64,000 bases of DNA from Alkalispirochaeta americana (GCF_900156105.1 NZ_FTMS01000010.1:62001-126000); one strand, 5' to 3'. Numbered from the stretch's first letter, positions 46,176 through 54,704 are shown. The notes: generated from the letters alone by a model not told the origin. Numbers and translations are program-made.

Positions 46176-46205
46176 ACTATAGCGCAAGACCGACTGTTTT
46201 TCGAA
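46176..46205 (-). promoter_or_regulatory. promoter of the GGDEF-EAL gene
   Basis: Minus strand TTCGAA (46205-46200), 18-bp spacer, TATAGT (46181-46176). Unlike most promoters here it leaves a normal leader of ~25 bases with a Shine-Dalgarno. Confidence 0.5.
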
Positions 46206-46249
46206 CATCTGCGCTTGGCTCGGGCGACTCGGTTGCCCCGGTCGACCGT

Positions 46250-47866
46250 TCAGTCGATCCCGGAATCGATGAAACGGGCCTGGCCGGTCCTGAGATACCC
46301 CAGGGGATGTAACGAGAGGCCCCGGATCTCCGAGCGAACCGCCTTGATCTGCCCCTGGTGGTAGAGAACAATCCAGGGTGCGTCGTCCCGGATCTCCTGG
46401 ATAACCTCGGCGTAGATCTCGCGCCGGGCCAGCGGGTCCACCTCTGCCCGGCCCCGGGAAAGGAGGTCGTCCACCACAGGATTGGAGTAGAAGCCCCGAT
46501 TATCCCCCCCCGGGGGGGCCTGTTCACTATGGAACTGCCGAAAAAGCCCCCAGTCTCCATCGAGGGTAATAACGTCCTGCCCCATCAGATAGGCGTCGTA
46601 TCCCGCCTGGTCGGCCGGGAGCGCCGTGAGATCCAGAAGTCGGGGCCAGGGGTGGCTTTCAAGACGAAGCCGAACACCCACATCAAGGAGCATGTCCTGC
46701 ACCGCTTCGGCCACCGCAACGTCCCGAGGGTATCGGCCCCGGGGATGGTAGAGCACCATATCGAACCCTTCGGGAAAGCCTGCCCGGGCCAGTAGCTGCC
46801 GGGCCCGGGACGGATCGTAGTCGTACGAGGCCACCGGAGCGTAGCCAAAGACGGCCGGAGCCAGGGGCCCGTCGGCGACGATAGCCTCCCCCTGAAGAAG
46901 CTCCAGGATACGATCCCTGTGAATGGCATGGTTCAAAGCCTGCCGAACCAGGGGTCGGTCGAGAGGGCCGCGGCGCGTGTTCAGGCCGATATAGATGGTA
47001 CGGACCGTGCTCTGACGCACCACAGTGATCCCGGAGAGTGTCTCGAGGGTTTCCGCAGCCCCGGGAGGAATTTCCAGGGCCACATCAATATCGCCGTTTT
47101 CAAGAGCAGCTATTCGCGCCGAAGCCTGGGGCAGAAAGGTAAAAACGAGACGGGAAATCAGGGGAGACGGCCCCCGGTACCTTGGGTTTATCGCCAGGGT
47201 GATCTGCTCGCCCCTGGCCCAGTGGTCCACCACGTAGGGTCCGGTTCCTGCGGGCAGGGAAAGGCTCTCTCCGGGAGCCAGCTGCCGAAATTGGGAAGGG
47301 CTTACAATTCCCAGGGAAGGGTGGGCCAGGTGGGCGGGAAAGGGGGCGCAGGGACGCGCAAGCCTTATCCGCACCGTATGAGAACCGACCACCTCGATCG
47401 ACTCCAGGTCTTCCAGGAGGGTCGCTCCCGCTGCACCAGTCCGGGCATCCCGGGAGCGCTCCAGATTTGCCTGAACCGCCCGGGCATCAAGGGGGGTTCC
47501 GTCGTGAAAGGTGACACCCCGGCGAATATGAAAGGTCCAGACAGTGGAATCCCGGTTACTCTCCCAGCGCTCGGCAAGACCTGGCACCAGGGACGGGGCC
47601 GTGCCTGGAAGCCCCTCCTCCAGGACAACCAGACCCTCCACCAGATGCTCCACCACAGAGATCGCCGAGGATGAGCTGGCCTTCACCGGGTCCAGCGATT
47701 CCGGCTCAGCCCTGACGGCGATCGCCAGAACATCCCGGCCGGGAACGGCCTCGGGAGCCCCGGCCCCGAAGGCGGCGGTGGCCATAGCGGCCATCACCCC
47801 CACCAGGAACACCCGCAGAAGAAGGGACCCGCCGATCACCTTCCGCGCTGCCACCCTCTTCCACAC
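46250..47866 (-). CDS. oligopeptide-type ABC substrate-binding protein (SBP_bac_5), orphan
   Basis: A ~538-residue exported binding protein of family 5 (peptides, nickel, oligosaccharides). After the signal peptide (VIGGSLLLRVFLVGVMAAMA) come the family motifs AVRAEPESLDPVKASSSSAI, WTFHIRRGVTFHDGTPLDA and GTGPYVVDHW. No permease or ATPase gene is adjacent. The start is uncertain: GTG codons at 47872, 47866 and 47854 are possible and none has a good Shine-Dalgarno; it follows the acyl-CoA synthetase gene closely. Confidence 0.83.
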   Translation of the reverse strand: MWKRVAARKVIGGSLLLRVFLVGVMAAMATAAFGAGAPEAVPGRDVLAIAVRAEPESLDPVKASSSSAISVVEHLVEGLVVLEEGLPGTAPSLVPGLAERWESNRDSTVWTFHIRRGVTFHDGTPLDARAVQANLERSRDARTGAAGATLLEDLESIEVVGSHTVRIRLARPCAPFPAHLAHPSLGIVSPSQFRQLAPGESLSLPAGTGPYVVDHWARGEQITLAINPRYRGPSPLISRLVFTFLPQASARIAALENGDIDVALEIPPGAAETLETLSGITVVRQSTVRTIYIGLNTRRGPLDRPLVRQALNHAIHRDRILELLQGEAIVADGPLAPAVFGYAPVASYDYDPSRARQLLARAGFPEGFDMVLYHPRGRYPRDVAVAEAVQDMLLDVGVRLRLESHPWPRLLDLTALPADQAGYDAYLMGQDVITLDGDWGLFRQFHSEQAPPGGDNRGFYSNPVVDDLLSRGRAEVDPLARREIYAEVIQEIRDDAPWIVLYHQGQIKAVRSEIRGLSLHPLGYLRTGQARFIDSGID

Positions 47867-47882
47867 CGCCACGGCTGTACGC

Positions 47883-49475
47883 TCACTGATACATGTAGCG
47901 CTTGATCTTGAAGGTCGGGGTCTTTTCAAAGGGCTCCCGCTGCTCGATCATCTCGGTGAGACGGGAAAACGAGCTGAGTCGGGCGTTTACCTGACGGCGG
48001 ATATCCTCCAGGTAGGCCGAGGTGTTCTCGGCGTGGCCCTTCATCTGTTCCGACATTTGCTCCGTTAGTTGTTCGTAATCCAGAAGGACCCGGGCGATAA
48101 GACGCCCGCTTCGTTCGACCACCAAAGACTCCATTACACCCTTAAACTGATTGATCAGGGATTCAATCGCTTCGGGATAAATATTTTCACCGCTGGCACC
48201 GACGATAACGGATTTTTTTCGGCCCTGAACGTAAAGCCGTCCCTGAGCGTCAAAGGTTCCCAGATCGCCCGTGCGAAACCAGCCGTCTTCGGTAAAGACC
48301 TGGGCGGTCTGTTCGGGATCGCGATAATACCCCTTCATCACGTTGGGACCGCGAACCTGGATTTCCCCATCCTGGATGCGAATTTCGACACCGGGAACAT
48401 TCACGCCCGTGGAGCGGCGGGTGTTCGCGCCGGGGCTGGTTCCAGCCAGAAGCGGCGCTGTCTCGGTGAGACCGTAGCCGATCGCGTAGGGAAACCCCAT
48501 GCGAAAGAGCACGTCCTCCACGTCGGCCGTCAGAGGAGCCCCTCCGATCCCGAAGAAACGAAGCTCTCCGCCAAAAGCGGCCAGAAGTTTCTTTCCTGCG
48601 GCGCGGTAGATGATCCGGTTCACACCGGGAACCATCCGGATAGCCCGTACCAGGGGCTTGTTGAGCTTGGGCATGATCCGGGCCCGGACCATCTTCTCGA
48701 TGAGCAGGGGCACGGCCAGCATCAGATCGGGCCGAACTTCCTTGAGAGCGCTCATGAGAACCGTGGGAGAAGCGGGCCGATCCAGGTAGGTCACCACGCC
48801 GCCCATGGTGAAGGGCAGGATCATTCCCAGGGTGCACTCGTAGGTATGGGCCAGGGGAAGCAACGAGAGCATGCGGTCGCCGGGTTTTATCCCCCCTGCG
48901 GCAAAGCCGTTGGAACCAAAAACGTTGGAACAAATGTTGCGATGCGAGAGTTCGACACCCTTGGAGTGGCCCGTTGTCCCCGAAGTATAGATGATCGCCG
49001 CTGTGTCGGTAGCATCCAACTCCTGAGGGTACTGGTCGGGAATCGTCGCATCTCCTGCAAGAACCTGATCCATCAGGTCTTCCAGAATCAGCACTGTCAG
49101 GCCCAAGGCATCAAGGTTATCCCCGCACCGTTCCTGGTGCCGTCTGGAAATAATCAGGATGCGGCTGCCCGAGTGTTCCAGGATTCCCTGCACATCCTCC
49201 ACGGTGAACTCCGTGAGAATGGGCACCACCACGGCAGCCCAGGAGGTAATCCCGAGATACGCTGCCGGCCACCCCACCTGGCTCTCGCTCAGCAGGGCAA
49301 CCCTGTCCCCTTTGGCCACCCCCAGGCGGGCCAGCTCCTGCTGAACCCCGGCGATAGCTCTTCCCATCTCCCGGTAGGTGTGACCGGTGGTCCCGGTCAT
49401 CCGGAAAGCCACCAGATCTGCGTGTTGCTCCACAGACTGAGCAACAATGGCACGAATAGTTTCTGGTTGATTCAT
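47883..49475 (-). CDS. long-chain fatty acid-CoA ligase-like AMP-binding enzyme
   Basis: A 530-residue adenylate-forming enzyme. The AMP-binding P-loop is IIYTSGTTGHSKGV; further motifs are the A5 YGLTET, GWFRTGDLG and the C-terminal KKSVIVGASGENIYPE with the hinge. It most resembles bacterial long-chain acyl-CoA synthetases. The ATG is preceded at six bases by TAGCCT with TTGCCA 17 bp further up on the minus strand, so the message is probably leaderless. Divergent from the Gfo/Idh gene. Confidence 0.88.
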   Translation of the reverse strand: MNQPETIRAIVAQSVEQHADLVAFRMTGTTGHTYREMGRAIAGVQQELARLGVAKGDRVALLSESQVGWPAAYLGITSWAAVVVPILTEFTVEDVQGILEHSGSRILIISRRHQERCGDNLDALGLTVLILEDLMDQVLAGDATIPDQYPQELDATDTAAIIYTSGTTGHSKGVELSHRNICSNVFGSNGFAAGGIKPGDRMLSLLPLAHTYECTLGMILPFTMGGVVTYLDRPASPTVLMSALKEVRPDLMLAVPLLIEKMVRARIMPKLNKPLVRAIRMVPGVNRIIYRAAGKKLLAAFGGELRFFGIGGAPLTADVEDVLFRMGFPYAIGYGLTETAPLLAGTSPGANTRRSTGVNVPGVEIRIQDGEIQVRGPNVMKGYYRDPEQTAQVFTEDGWFRTGDLGTFDAQGRLYVQGRKKSVIVGASGENIYPEAIESLINQFKGVMESLVVERSGRLIARVLLDYEQLTEQMSEQMKGHAENTSAYLEDIRRQVNARLSSFSRLTEMIEQREPFEKTPTFKIKRYMYQ

Positions 49476-49481
49476 ACATAC

Positions 49482-49510
49482 AGGCTACACCCGAGACCTC
49501 GCTTTGGCAA
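49482..49510 (-). promoter_or_regulatory. predicted leaderless promoter of the acyl-CoA synthetase gene
   Basis: Minus strand TTGCCA (49510-49505), 17-bp spacer, TAGCCT (49487-49482), six bases to the ATG at 49475. Its -35 overlaps the -35 of the divergent gene. Confidence 0.5.
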
Positions 49511-49534
49511 GAAAGCAAAATTTGGGTTATGATA
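49504..49534 (+). promoter_or_regulatory. predicted leaderless promoter of the Gfo/Idh gene
   Basis: TTGGCA (49504-49509), 19-bp spacer, TATGAT (49529-49534), five bases to the ATG at 49540. The two divergent -35 boxes share the sequence TTGGCAA. Confidence 0.5.
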
Positions 49535-49539
49535 AAGGT

Positions 49540-50556
49540 ATGATACATTCTGGAATTATCGGTCCGGGGCTGATATGGGAGAAGACCCACCGCAGGATAC
49601 TCTCGGAACTGCACGACGAGATTCACGTTGCAGCCGTGGCAGCCCGCTCCAGGGAAAACCAGAAACGGGCCCGCCAGGCCTACCCCGATGCAACAATCTA
49701 CAGCGATGCCCGGGAGCTGATCGGGGACCCCGAGGTGGAGGCGGTTATCATCCTCACTCCGATCAGTCTGAACGCCGCCTTTGCACAGGCGGCCCTGGAG
49801 GCAGGAAAACAGGTCATCGTGGAAAAACCTCTCGCACGGTCCCTGGCCGAAGCGCAGAATCTCTACCGTATCGAGGAAGAGATGCATCTCAGGGAAGGGA
49901 GCGCCGCCACGCTGATCGTCCTGGAGCAGTACCTCTATAAGGCCCTTATTCCGGAAGTCAAAACTCTTCTGAAAGAAGGCGAGATCGGCACCCCCGTCAG
50001 TTTTGAGCGGGTTCTCCACGGCAGGATTGCCGCCGACGAGGACCTGACCGGCGGCTACGGAAGCACATCCTGGCGCCAGACCCCTGATTTTCCCCTGGGC
50101 AACTTCTTTGACGGCGGCATCCACGAAGTAGCCCTCTTCCAGGAACTGTTCGGTCCTCCCCGGGAGGTCTTCGCCCGGGGACGCTCGCTCCGGCCGGATT
50201 TCGGCGAGATCGACCTGCTCACCTTTTCGGCGATCTACCCCGGGGATATCCAGGGGACCATGATCCACTCCAGTTGCCTCGGAAAACTGGGTGATCACTT
50301 CGTGATTCACGGCACCAAGGGAGCCCTGGTAGTGCGCGATAAGGAACTCCATATCCGATCCCCCCAGGACGGAACGGAATCGCTCCTTCCCTTCTCGTGG
50401 CAGTGCGAGAGCACGACCATGTGGCAGGAGATCCTCCGGAATCTCCGGGAAGGAACACCTCCCCGTTACAGTCGCCAGAAGGTCCTCAACGACCTTGCCT
50501 TTATGGAGGCCCTTGGCCGAAGTCTCTCCTCGGGTGCATCGGAGCCTCTGGCATGA
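49540..50556 (+). CDS. Gfo/Idh/MocA family NAD(P)-dependent oxidoreductase
   Basis: A 338-residue protein with an N-terminal Rossmann domain (SGIIGPGLIWEKTH) and the family's EKP motif in VIVEKPLARSL, where Lys is catalytic. The C-terminal beta-sheet domain contains GGIHEVALFQELFG with the conserved His. Substrates of relatives are sugars, inositols and their derivatives; nothing nearby narrows this. The start at 49540 abuts the predicted promoter rather than the in-frame TTG at 49504. The stop overlaps the EAL gene start (ATGA). Confidence 0.88.
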   Translation: MIHSGIIGPGLIWEKTHRRILSELHDEIHVAAVAARSRENQKRARQAYPDATIYSDARELIGDPEVEAVIILTPISLNAAFAQAALEAGKQVIVEKPLARSLAEAQNLYRIEEEMHLREGSAATLIVLEQYLYKALIPEVKTLLKEGEIGTPVSFERVLHGRIAADEDLTGGYGSTSWRQTPDFPLGNFFDGGIHEVALFQELFGPPREVFARGRSLRPDFGEIDLLTFSAIYPGDIQGTMIHSSCLGKLGDHFVIHGTKGALVVRDKELHIRSPQDGTESLLPFSWQCESTTMWQEILRNLREGTPPRYSRQKVLNDLAFMEALGRSLSSGASEPLA

Positions 50557-51857
50557 ATTTCTGCCTGGAGGAGCTCCTGGAGAGCCTGCAGGTGGACCGG
50601 CTCTCCGCCTACTTTCAACCGGTCGTTAACCTCCGCACCGCCCGGATCGTGGGGTGCGAGGCACTTCTGCGGCCCGTCACACGCGACGGAGCGCTTCTGG
50701 CTCCAGGAATCGTCTTTGAGAGAGCCCGCCAGATGGGCTGCCTCCTGGAACTTGAGAATTCTGCTCACAGGGTCTCCATCAAGGCCTTCGTGGAAGAAGC
50801 CTCTTCGACCAGAGAGGACCTTCTTCTTTTCCTGAACTTCTCGGCCCATCTTCTGAACCGGGGAGATATGGACCCCGAGGCGATTCTCTCCACCGTCAAA
50901 AGGGCGGGCCTTGATCCCCGCAACGTGGCCCTGGATATCGTGGAATCGTCGGTGGACACGCCAAAAGAACTGCTTGACTTTGTTACCCGCAACCGCCAGG
51001 AAGGATTCCTGATCACCCTGGACGATTTCGGGACAAAGAACTCCAACCTCGAACGGGTCGCCCTGGTGCAACCCCAGATCATCAAGATCGACCGCTCCAT
51101 CGTCAAGGGCGTTCATCAGGATCCGCTAAAGCAGGCAATCCTCCGCTCTGTGGGGTATCTGGCCCAGACTATGGGGGCTCTCAGCCTTGCCGAGGGGATC
51201 GAGACGATCCAGGACCTGGCCTTCTGCGCCCGGGAGGGCGTGCAACTCGCCCAGGGGTTTCTTCTGGGGCGCCCCCGGCCGGGCATCGCCGCGCTGATCG
51301 CCCAGGGATCGGAGAAACTCCCGCCTCTGTTGGCACAGCTTCAGGAGACCCTGGCCGCAGACCTCCGGAAAGCCCGTCAGTCCGACCTGGCTATCTCGGG
51401 AGAGATAGATCACCTCCTGGAAAACCTGAAAAAAATCGGTGCGTCGCGCATGGAGCCGTATCTTGAAAAGTGGGCTCGCGCGCGGGAAACGATCGATGCC
51501 GTCTACATCACCACCGACACGGGAATCCAGATCACCGAGATGGTGACTCCCGGCAACGAAGCTGCCGAACCAGATATCACGAAGGGGAAACGCGACGGAC
51601 ACTCAGGAGCTTGCGCAAACGCGCCATCAAACCTCGCATCAAAACAGGGCAATCCCCTCTTCTCCCTCTGCGAGAAAGGAACCGACCACAGCAACAAGGA
51701 GTATGTCTTTGGCCTCCACGCCCTGGACCAGGACCGGTACGTGACAAAACCCTATATATCCCTGGCCACAGGAAACCTCTGCAGGACCATCACCCAGAAG
51801 TTTCGCTCCGCCCAGGGTCAGCACTGCCTGCTCTGCGTAGACCTGCGCGGCACCTGA
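50553..51857 (+). CDS. EAL-domain c-di-GMP phosphodiesterase with C-terminal Cache/YkuI_C-like sensor
   Basis: A 434-residue soluble protein. Residues ~10-255 are an EAL domain with the catalytic set present: CEALLRP, LNFSAHLL, VESSVD, LDDFGT, IKIDRS and LAEGIET. After a helical linker (~265-320), residues ~325-434 resemble the PAS/Cache-type domain of B. subtilis YkuI: AVYITTDTGIQITEMV and a C-terminal RYVTKPYISLATGNLCRTI, CLLCVDLRG. No membrane segment is present, so the sensor is cytoplasmic. Translation is coupled to the oxidoreductase. Confidence 0.85.
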   Translation: MNFCLEELLESLQVDRLSAYFQPVVNLRTARIVGCEALLRPVTRDGALLAPGIVFERARQMGCLLELENSAHRVSIKAFVEEASSTREDLLLFLNFSAHLLNRGDMDPEAILSTVKRAGLDPRNVALDIVESSVDTPKELLDFVTRNRQEGFLITLDDFGTKNSNLERVALVQPQIIKIDRSIVKGVHQDPLKQAILRSVGYLAQTMGALSLAEGIETIQDLAFCAREGVQLAQGFLLGRPRPGIAALIAQGSEKLPPLLAQLQETLAADLRKARQSDLAISGEIDHLLENLKKIGASRMEPYLEKWARARETIDAVYITTDTGIQITEMVTPGNEAAEPDITKGKRDGHSGACANAPSNLASKQGNPLFSLCEKGTDHSNKEYVFGLHALDQDRYVTKPYISLATGNLCRTITQKFRSAQGQHCLLCVDLRGT

Positions 51858-51906
51858 AACACCTCAGAGGACGGCACCGTTTATTCCGAAACCCGGGGAA
51901 AAAGGC

Positions 51907-51912
51907 TATACT
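51907..51912 (+). promoter_or_regulatory. -10 box abutting the parvulin gene
   Basis: TATACT ends six bases before the ATG at 51919; a weak -35, TTCCGA, stands 17 bp upstream (51884-51889). Predicted leaderless start. Confidence 0.45.
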
Positions 51913-51918
51913 CCCCCC

Positions 51919-52194
51919 ATGGAATGGAAAGCAAGTCATATTCTGGTAAAAGAGAAAGCTCTGGCAGAACAAATCCTGAAACGGATCAAGAGCGGAGCCC
52001 GCTTCGAGGCCCTGGCAAAGGAGCATTCAACCTGCCCCAGTAAATCAAAGGGTGGAGATCTGGGATGGTTCGGCCCGGGGAAGATGGTAAAGCCCTTCGA
52101 GGAGGCGGTGATCAAATTGCGCACCGGGAAGATCTCCGGCGTAGTACGGACGCAATTCGGCTATCACCTCATCAAAAAGACCGGCGAACGATAG
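51919..52194 (+). CDS. parvulin-type peptidyl-prolyl cis-trans isomerase
   Basis: A 91-residue stand-alone parvulin. The whole protein is the PpiC domain: ASHILVKEKALAEQIL, CPSKSKGGDLGWFGPGKMV and TQFGYHLIKK are the conserved blocks, including the His pair and Cys of the active site. With no signal peptide it works in the cytoplasm, like E. coli PpiC. A single-gene unit followed by two hairpins. Confidence 0.95.
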   Translation: MEWKASHILVKEKALAEQILKRIKSGARFEALAKEHSTCPSKSKGGDLGWFGPGKMVKPFEEAVIKLRTGKISGVVRTQFGYHLIKKTGER

Positions 52195-52222
52195 CAAGAC
52201 CCCGATGAAAGGCCGAAACCCC

Positions 52223-52305
52223 GGCCGATCGTTGCGCAGAAGCCGCTACGATCGGCCCGACGGGCTTCGAACCCTTGCAGAAGAGTTCCCGGGGAATCCC
52301 GGGAA
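52223..52305. other. two perfect inverted repeats between convergent genes
   Basis: GGCCGATCGT (52223-52232) pairs with ACGATCGGCC (52248-52257), and TTCCCGGG (52286-52293) with CCCGGGAA (52298-52305). Neither is followed by a T run on either strand. They lie between the parvulin and DUF4914 genes and may block read-through from both sides. Confidence 0.5.
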
Positions 52306-52328
52306 CCGAAGACACAGGGGCAGGAACT

Positions 52329-54209
52329 TTAGGAATTGAAAACCTTGATATAGTCCTGCAGAGTCCCGTCATTCATACAGACATCGATGATCTTTCGTCC
52401 CAGGGGATCAAGATCGTCCGTGAGGAACTGCGAGACTTCTTTCTTGAAGAAATCCGCAAGGATCTTCTGACCGGCGTCGTATCCCTTGATTCCCACCTCG
52501 GGCTGCTCGTGAACGTGGAGCAATCCTGCAGGCATGAGCTGTCCGGCAACCTTGAGCCGTTCCATGCTGTATCCCAGAAGAGGACAGCGGGACTCGATAA
52601 GCTGCTCGGGCCGGAACTTCACCGATCCCCGGCGAGCCATGTACTCCCGCAAAATCCACTCGGGCTGGAAGCCCACCTTGTAGGCACCGATATACTGGTT
52701 CGGGATAAGCACATAGGGGGTACCGGGCGTTTCCTGCGTCACTTTGAGCAGGAGATTTGCCTGGGTCACCTTTTTCCCCGTGGCAAAGGGCCAGTAGGAT
52801 CCTACACCTTCGCTGGTGAGCCCCTCGGTGGTAACGATACTGGGGTTGGCGTGTCCCCGGGGAGCCACCAGGCGCCAGAGCCATGCCAGGGCCGGCGGCA
52901 GGATATGCATCATGCCGATGATACCGTAGTTGGGGTTCTTCTTGGTTGAGGGAGGCGTCCGAACACCGAAACTCCTCACGTCCACGGCAACCGGATCGTC
53001 CACCACTTTGTCGATAAAGTGACGGGGCATGATCACCCGCGGGTTGGGACAGGGCTTTCCGGGTTCGTCCTGGATATGCTCCCAAGGCAGAATGGTGGAA
53101 CCGGGCTTTCCCTCGAGGTTCAGGAAGATCAGGGGCTCCGGCGGATTAATACAGAGCTTCTCAATGGCCGGCTCTTTGCCGTACTCATTGAGGTGATCCA
53201 CCCGGAGAAACCACCCTGCCTCGGCATCCTCAATCATGAGGCGTCCCGTGGTGCTGGTCTGGATCGAGGGATGGGCCAGGGCCATATCATCAGTGACAGG
53301 CTCCAGCTCACACGGATCAAGGAGCTCGAAGTAGATATCATCGCCGGTTATGGTGTTGTGGGCGAGACGAATCCGGCCATCCGGTTCCCGGTGAAGCTGC
53401 TGGGTCATCTCGCTCTTTCCACCGCCGCTGGCACCTTCGTGCATGATCACGAACTCATTGTCGTAGGGGGTGACCACCCGAACGGCCGAGCTGTGGAGGG
53501 TTACCCAATCCTCTTCCTCGCCAATGCTCAGAAGGATTCCGTAGACACCCTTCTTTGCGCTGGGACCGGGATAGAGATTGTAGGCAAAAAGCTCGTGCAT
53601 TCCCGGCAGACGGTTATGAACCACCACCTGCTTTCCGTCGAAGTGGGTGTGCCGGAAAGGAGGTGCCAGATAAATCACTGCCCGGGGCTCGAAGTTTTCA
53701 GGGATCTCATCGGCAGTGAAAAATCCCTGCAGGTCGGCCAGACCGGCCACGAAGAATCCCGCGTTCTCCGGAGCGATCAGGAGCGTGGGGTACCCCCGCT
53801 TCTTGTCTCCCGAGAGGAAGGGCAACACGATCAGGCGCCCCACATCCTCACGGAACCAGCGGAAGGTCTCCTGCCGGACTTCCTCGAAGGGCTGCTTGAA
53901 GCGGTTGTTCCAGTGGGGCTTGTCCGTGGGACGATCATCGGCGATGACCATCGCGTCGGGATCCCGCCGGCGCATATAGGGCTCCACGTAGTTTACGGCG
54001 GCTCCGTTTTTGCAACGGCCAACCGTGGCCTCCACGACACGCCCTTTGCCGGGAACATCGTAGGCGACCTCTACGAGGTCTTTATCAGTTTCCAGATAAG
54101 CGAGCTCCAACAGGTGGTCTCGGCTTTCCGGAAAAACCAGGTCAACACAGCAGAGCATCTCTCGGAGGTGCTCGCTTAAAACCAAGCGATCCAGTGGTGA
54201 CGTTTTCAT
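52329..54209 (-). CDS. DUF4914 family protein, PEPCK/HPr-kinase-like P-loop fold
   Basis: A 626-residue cytoplasmic protein that I recognise as DUF4914, a family of unknown function in spirochaetes and Bacteroidetes. The P-loop EGASGGGKS at residues 258-266 and the downstream TGDD at 288-291 resemble the kinase-1 and kinase-2 motifs of PEP carboxykinase and HPr kinase. The rest (FATGKKVTQANLLLKVTQ, RRGSVKFRPEQL) has no match to true PEPCK, so that name is avoided. Predicted leaderless: TACCCT ends six bases before the ATG at 54209. Confidence 0.75.
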   Translation of the reverse strand: MKTSPLDRLVLSEHLREMLCCVDLVFPESRDHLLELAYLETDKDLVEVAYDVPGKGRVVEATVGRCKNGAAVNYVEPYMRRRDPDAMVIADDRPTDKPHWNNRFKQPFEEVRQETFRWFREDVGRLIVLPFLSGDKKRGYPTLLIAPENAGFFVAGLADLQGFFTADEIPENFEPRAVIYLAPPFRHTHFDGKQVVVHNRLPGMHELFAYNLYPGPSAKKGVYGILLSIGEEEDWVTLHSSAVRVVTPYDNEFVIMHEGASGGGKSEMTQQLHREPDGRIRLAHNTITGDDIYFELLDPCELEPVTDDMALAHPSIQTSTTGRLMIEDAEAGWFLRVDHLNEYGKEPAIEKLCINPPEPLIFLNLEGKPGSTILPWEHIQDEPGKPCPNPRVIMPRHFIDKVVDDPVAVDVRSFGVRTPPSTKKNPNYGIIGMMHILPPALAWLWRLVAPRGHANPSIVTTEGLTSEGVGSYWPFATGKKVTQANLLLKVTQETPGTPYVLIPNQYIGAYKVGFQPEWILREYMARRGSVKFRPEQLIESRCPLLGYSMERLKVAGQLMPAGLLHVHEQPEVGIKGYDAGQKILADFFKKEVSQFLTDDLDPLGRKIIDVCMNDGTLQDYIKVFNS

Positions 54210-54215
54210 GCCCCT

Positions 54216-54245
54216 AGGGTACAATGTAGATGGGAAGACGTTCAA
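54216..54245 (-). promoter_or_regulatory. predicted leaderless promoter of the DUF4914 gene
   Basis: Minus strand TTGAAC (54245-54240), 18-bp spacer, TACCCT (54221-54216), six bases to the ATG. Confidence 0.55.
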
Positions 54246-54307
54246 GTAAAAAAATAGTGATTTTTTTAACGTTTTTCTACCAAAGAACCGCCAAAGAAGA
54301 AAAGCAA

Positions 54308-54336
54308 TTGACTTTTTAAGATCCCTGCATCACAAT
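54308..54336 (+). promoter_or_regulatory. promoter of the ferredoxin gene
   Basis: TTGACT (54308-54313), 17-bp spacer, CACAAT (54331-54336), followed by a ~35-base leader with AAAGGAG. Confidence 0.55.
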
Positions 54337-54378
54337 AATCCCCGAGTCAGCACACAAACACGTGCAAAGGAGTTGCGT

Positions 54379-54567
54379 ATGACCACGAAAGTTGATCCCG
54401 ATCTGTGTATTAGCTGTGCAATCTGCACCAACATGGTTCCCGATGTGTTCATCATGAACGACGATGGCCTGGCCGAGGCGAAACCCGGTGATGTTCCTGC
54501 TGACCTGGAAGATCAGGTCCAGGAAGCGATGGAGGAATGCCCCGCCGACGCCATCGTCATCGAGTAA
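54379..54567 (+). CDS. small [4Fe-4S] ferredoxin
   Basis: A 62-residue electron carrier. The cluster ligands are CISCAIC (CxxCxxC) near the N-terminus and the remote Cys in ECPADAI. One cluster only, as in Fer4_13/Fer4_15-type ferredoxins of anaerobes. The ATG at 54379 has AAAGGAG six bases upstream; an in-frame ATG two codons earlier is less well placed. Own promoter and terminator, so a monocistronic, probably highly expressed gene. Confidence 0.93.
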   Translation: MTTKVDPDLCISCAICTNMVPDVFIMNDDGLAEAKPGDVPADLEDQVQEAMEECPADAIVIE

Positions 54568-54593
54568 CCTCCCTGTACCATCCGGTACAACCA

Positions 54594-54639
54594 CCCCGCA
54601 CCGCGACGGCCCCTGGCTCTCCCCGGTGCGGGGTTTTTT
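54594..54639 (+). terminator. intrinsic terminator of the ferredoxin gene
   Basis: CCCCGCACC (54594-54602), loop, GGTGCGGGG (54625-54633), then six T. One of only two clear Rho-independent terminators in the window. Confidence 0.9.
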
Positions 54640-54648
54640 GTGTCCCGG

Positions 54649-54678
54649 CCGCTACCCCGGCTACCCCGGCTACCCCGA
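54649..54678. repeat. 9-bp tandem repeat, ~3 copies
   Basis: The unit ctaccccgg repeats between the ferredoxin terminator and the convergent pncB stop. It is half the 18-bp period seen elsewhere in the window. Confidence 0.75.
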
Positions 54679-54704
54679 GTTCCCCGGGCTGACCCCGCAG
54701 CCCG

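Noticed and set aside
52329-54209. GTP- or ATP-dependent PEP carboxykinase
   Set aside because: Only the P-loop and TGDD-like segment agree; substrate-binding motifs of PckA/PckG are absent and the overall pattern fits DUF4914.
54574-54589. TGTACC/GGTACA inverted repeat after the ferredoxin stop as a terminator
   Set aside because: Only six base pairs and no T run; the strong terminator follows at 54594.
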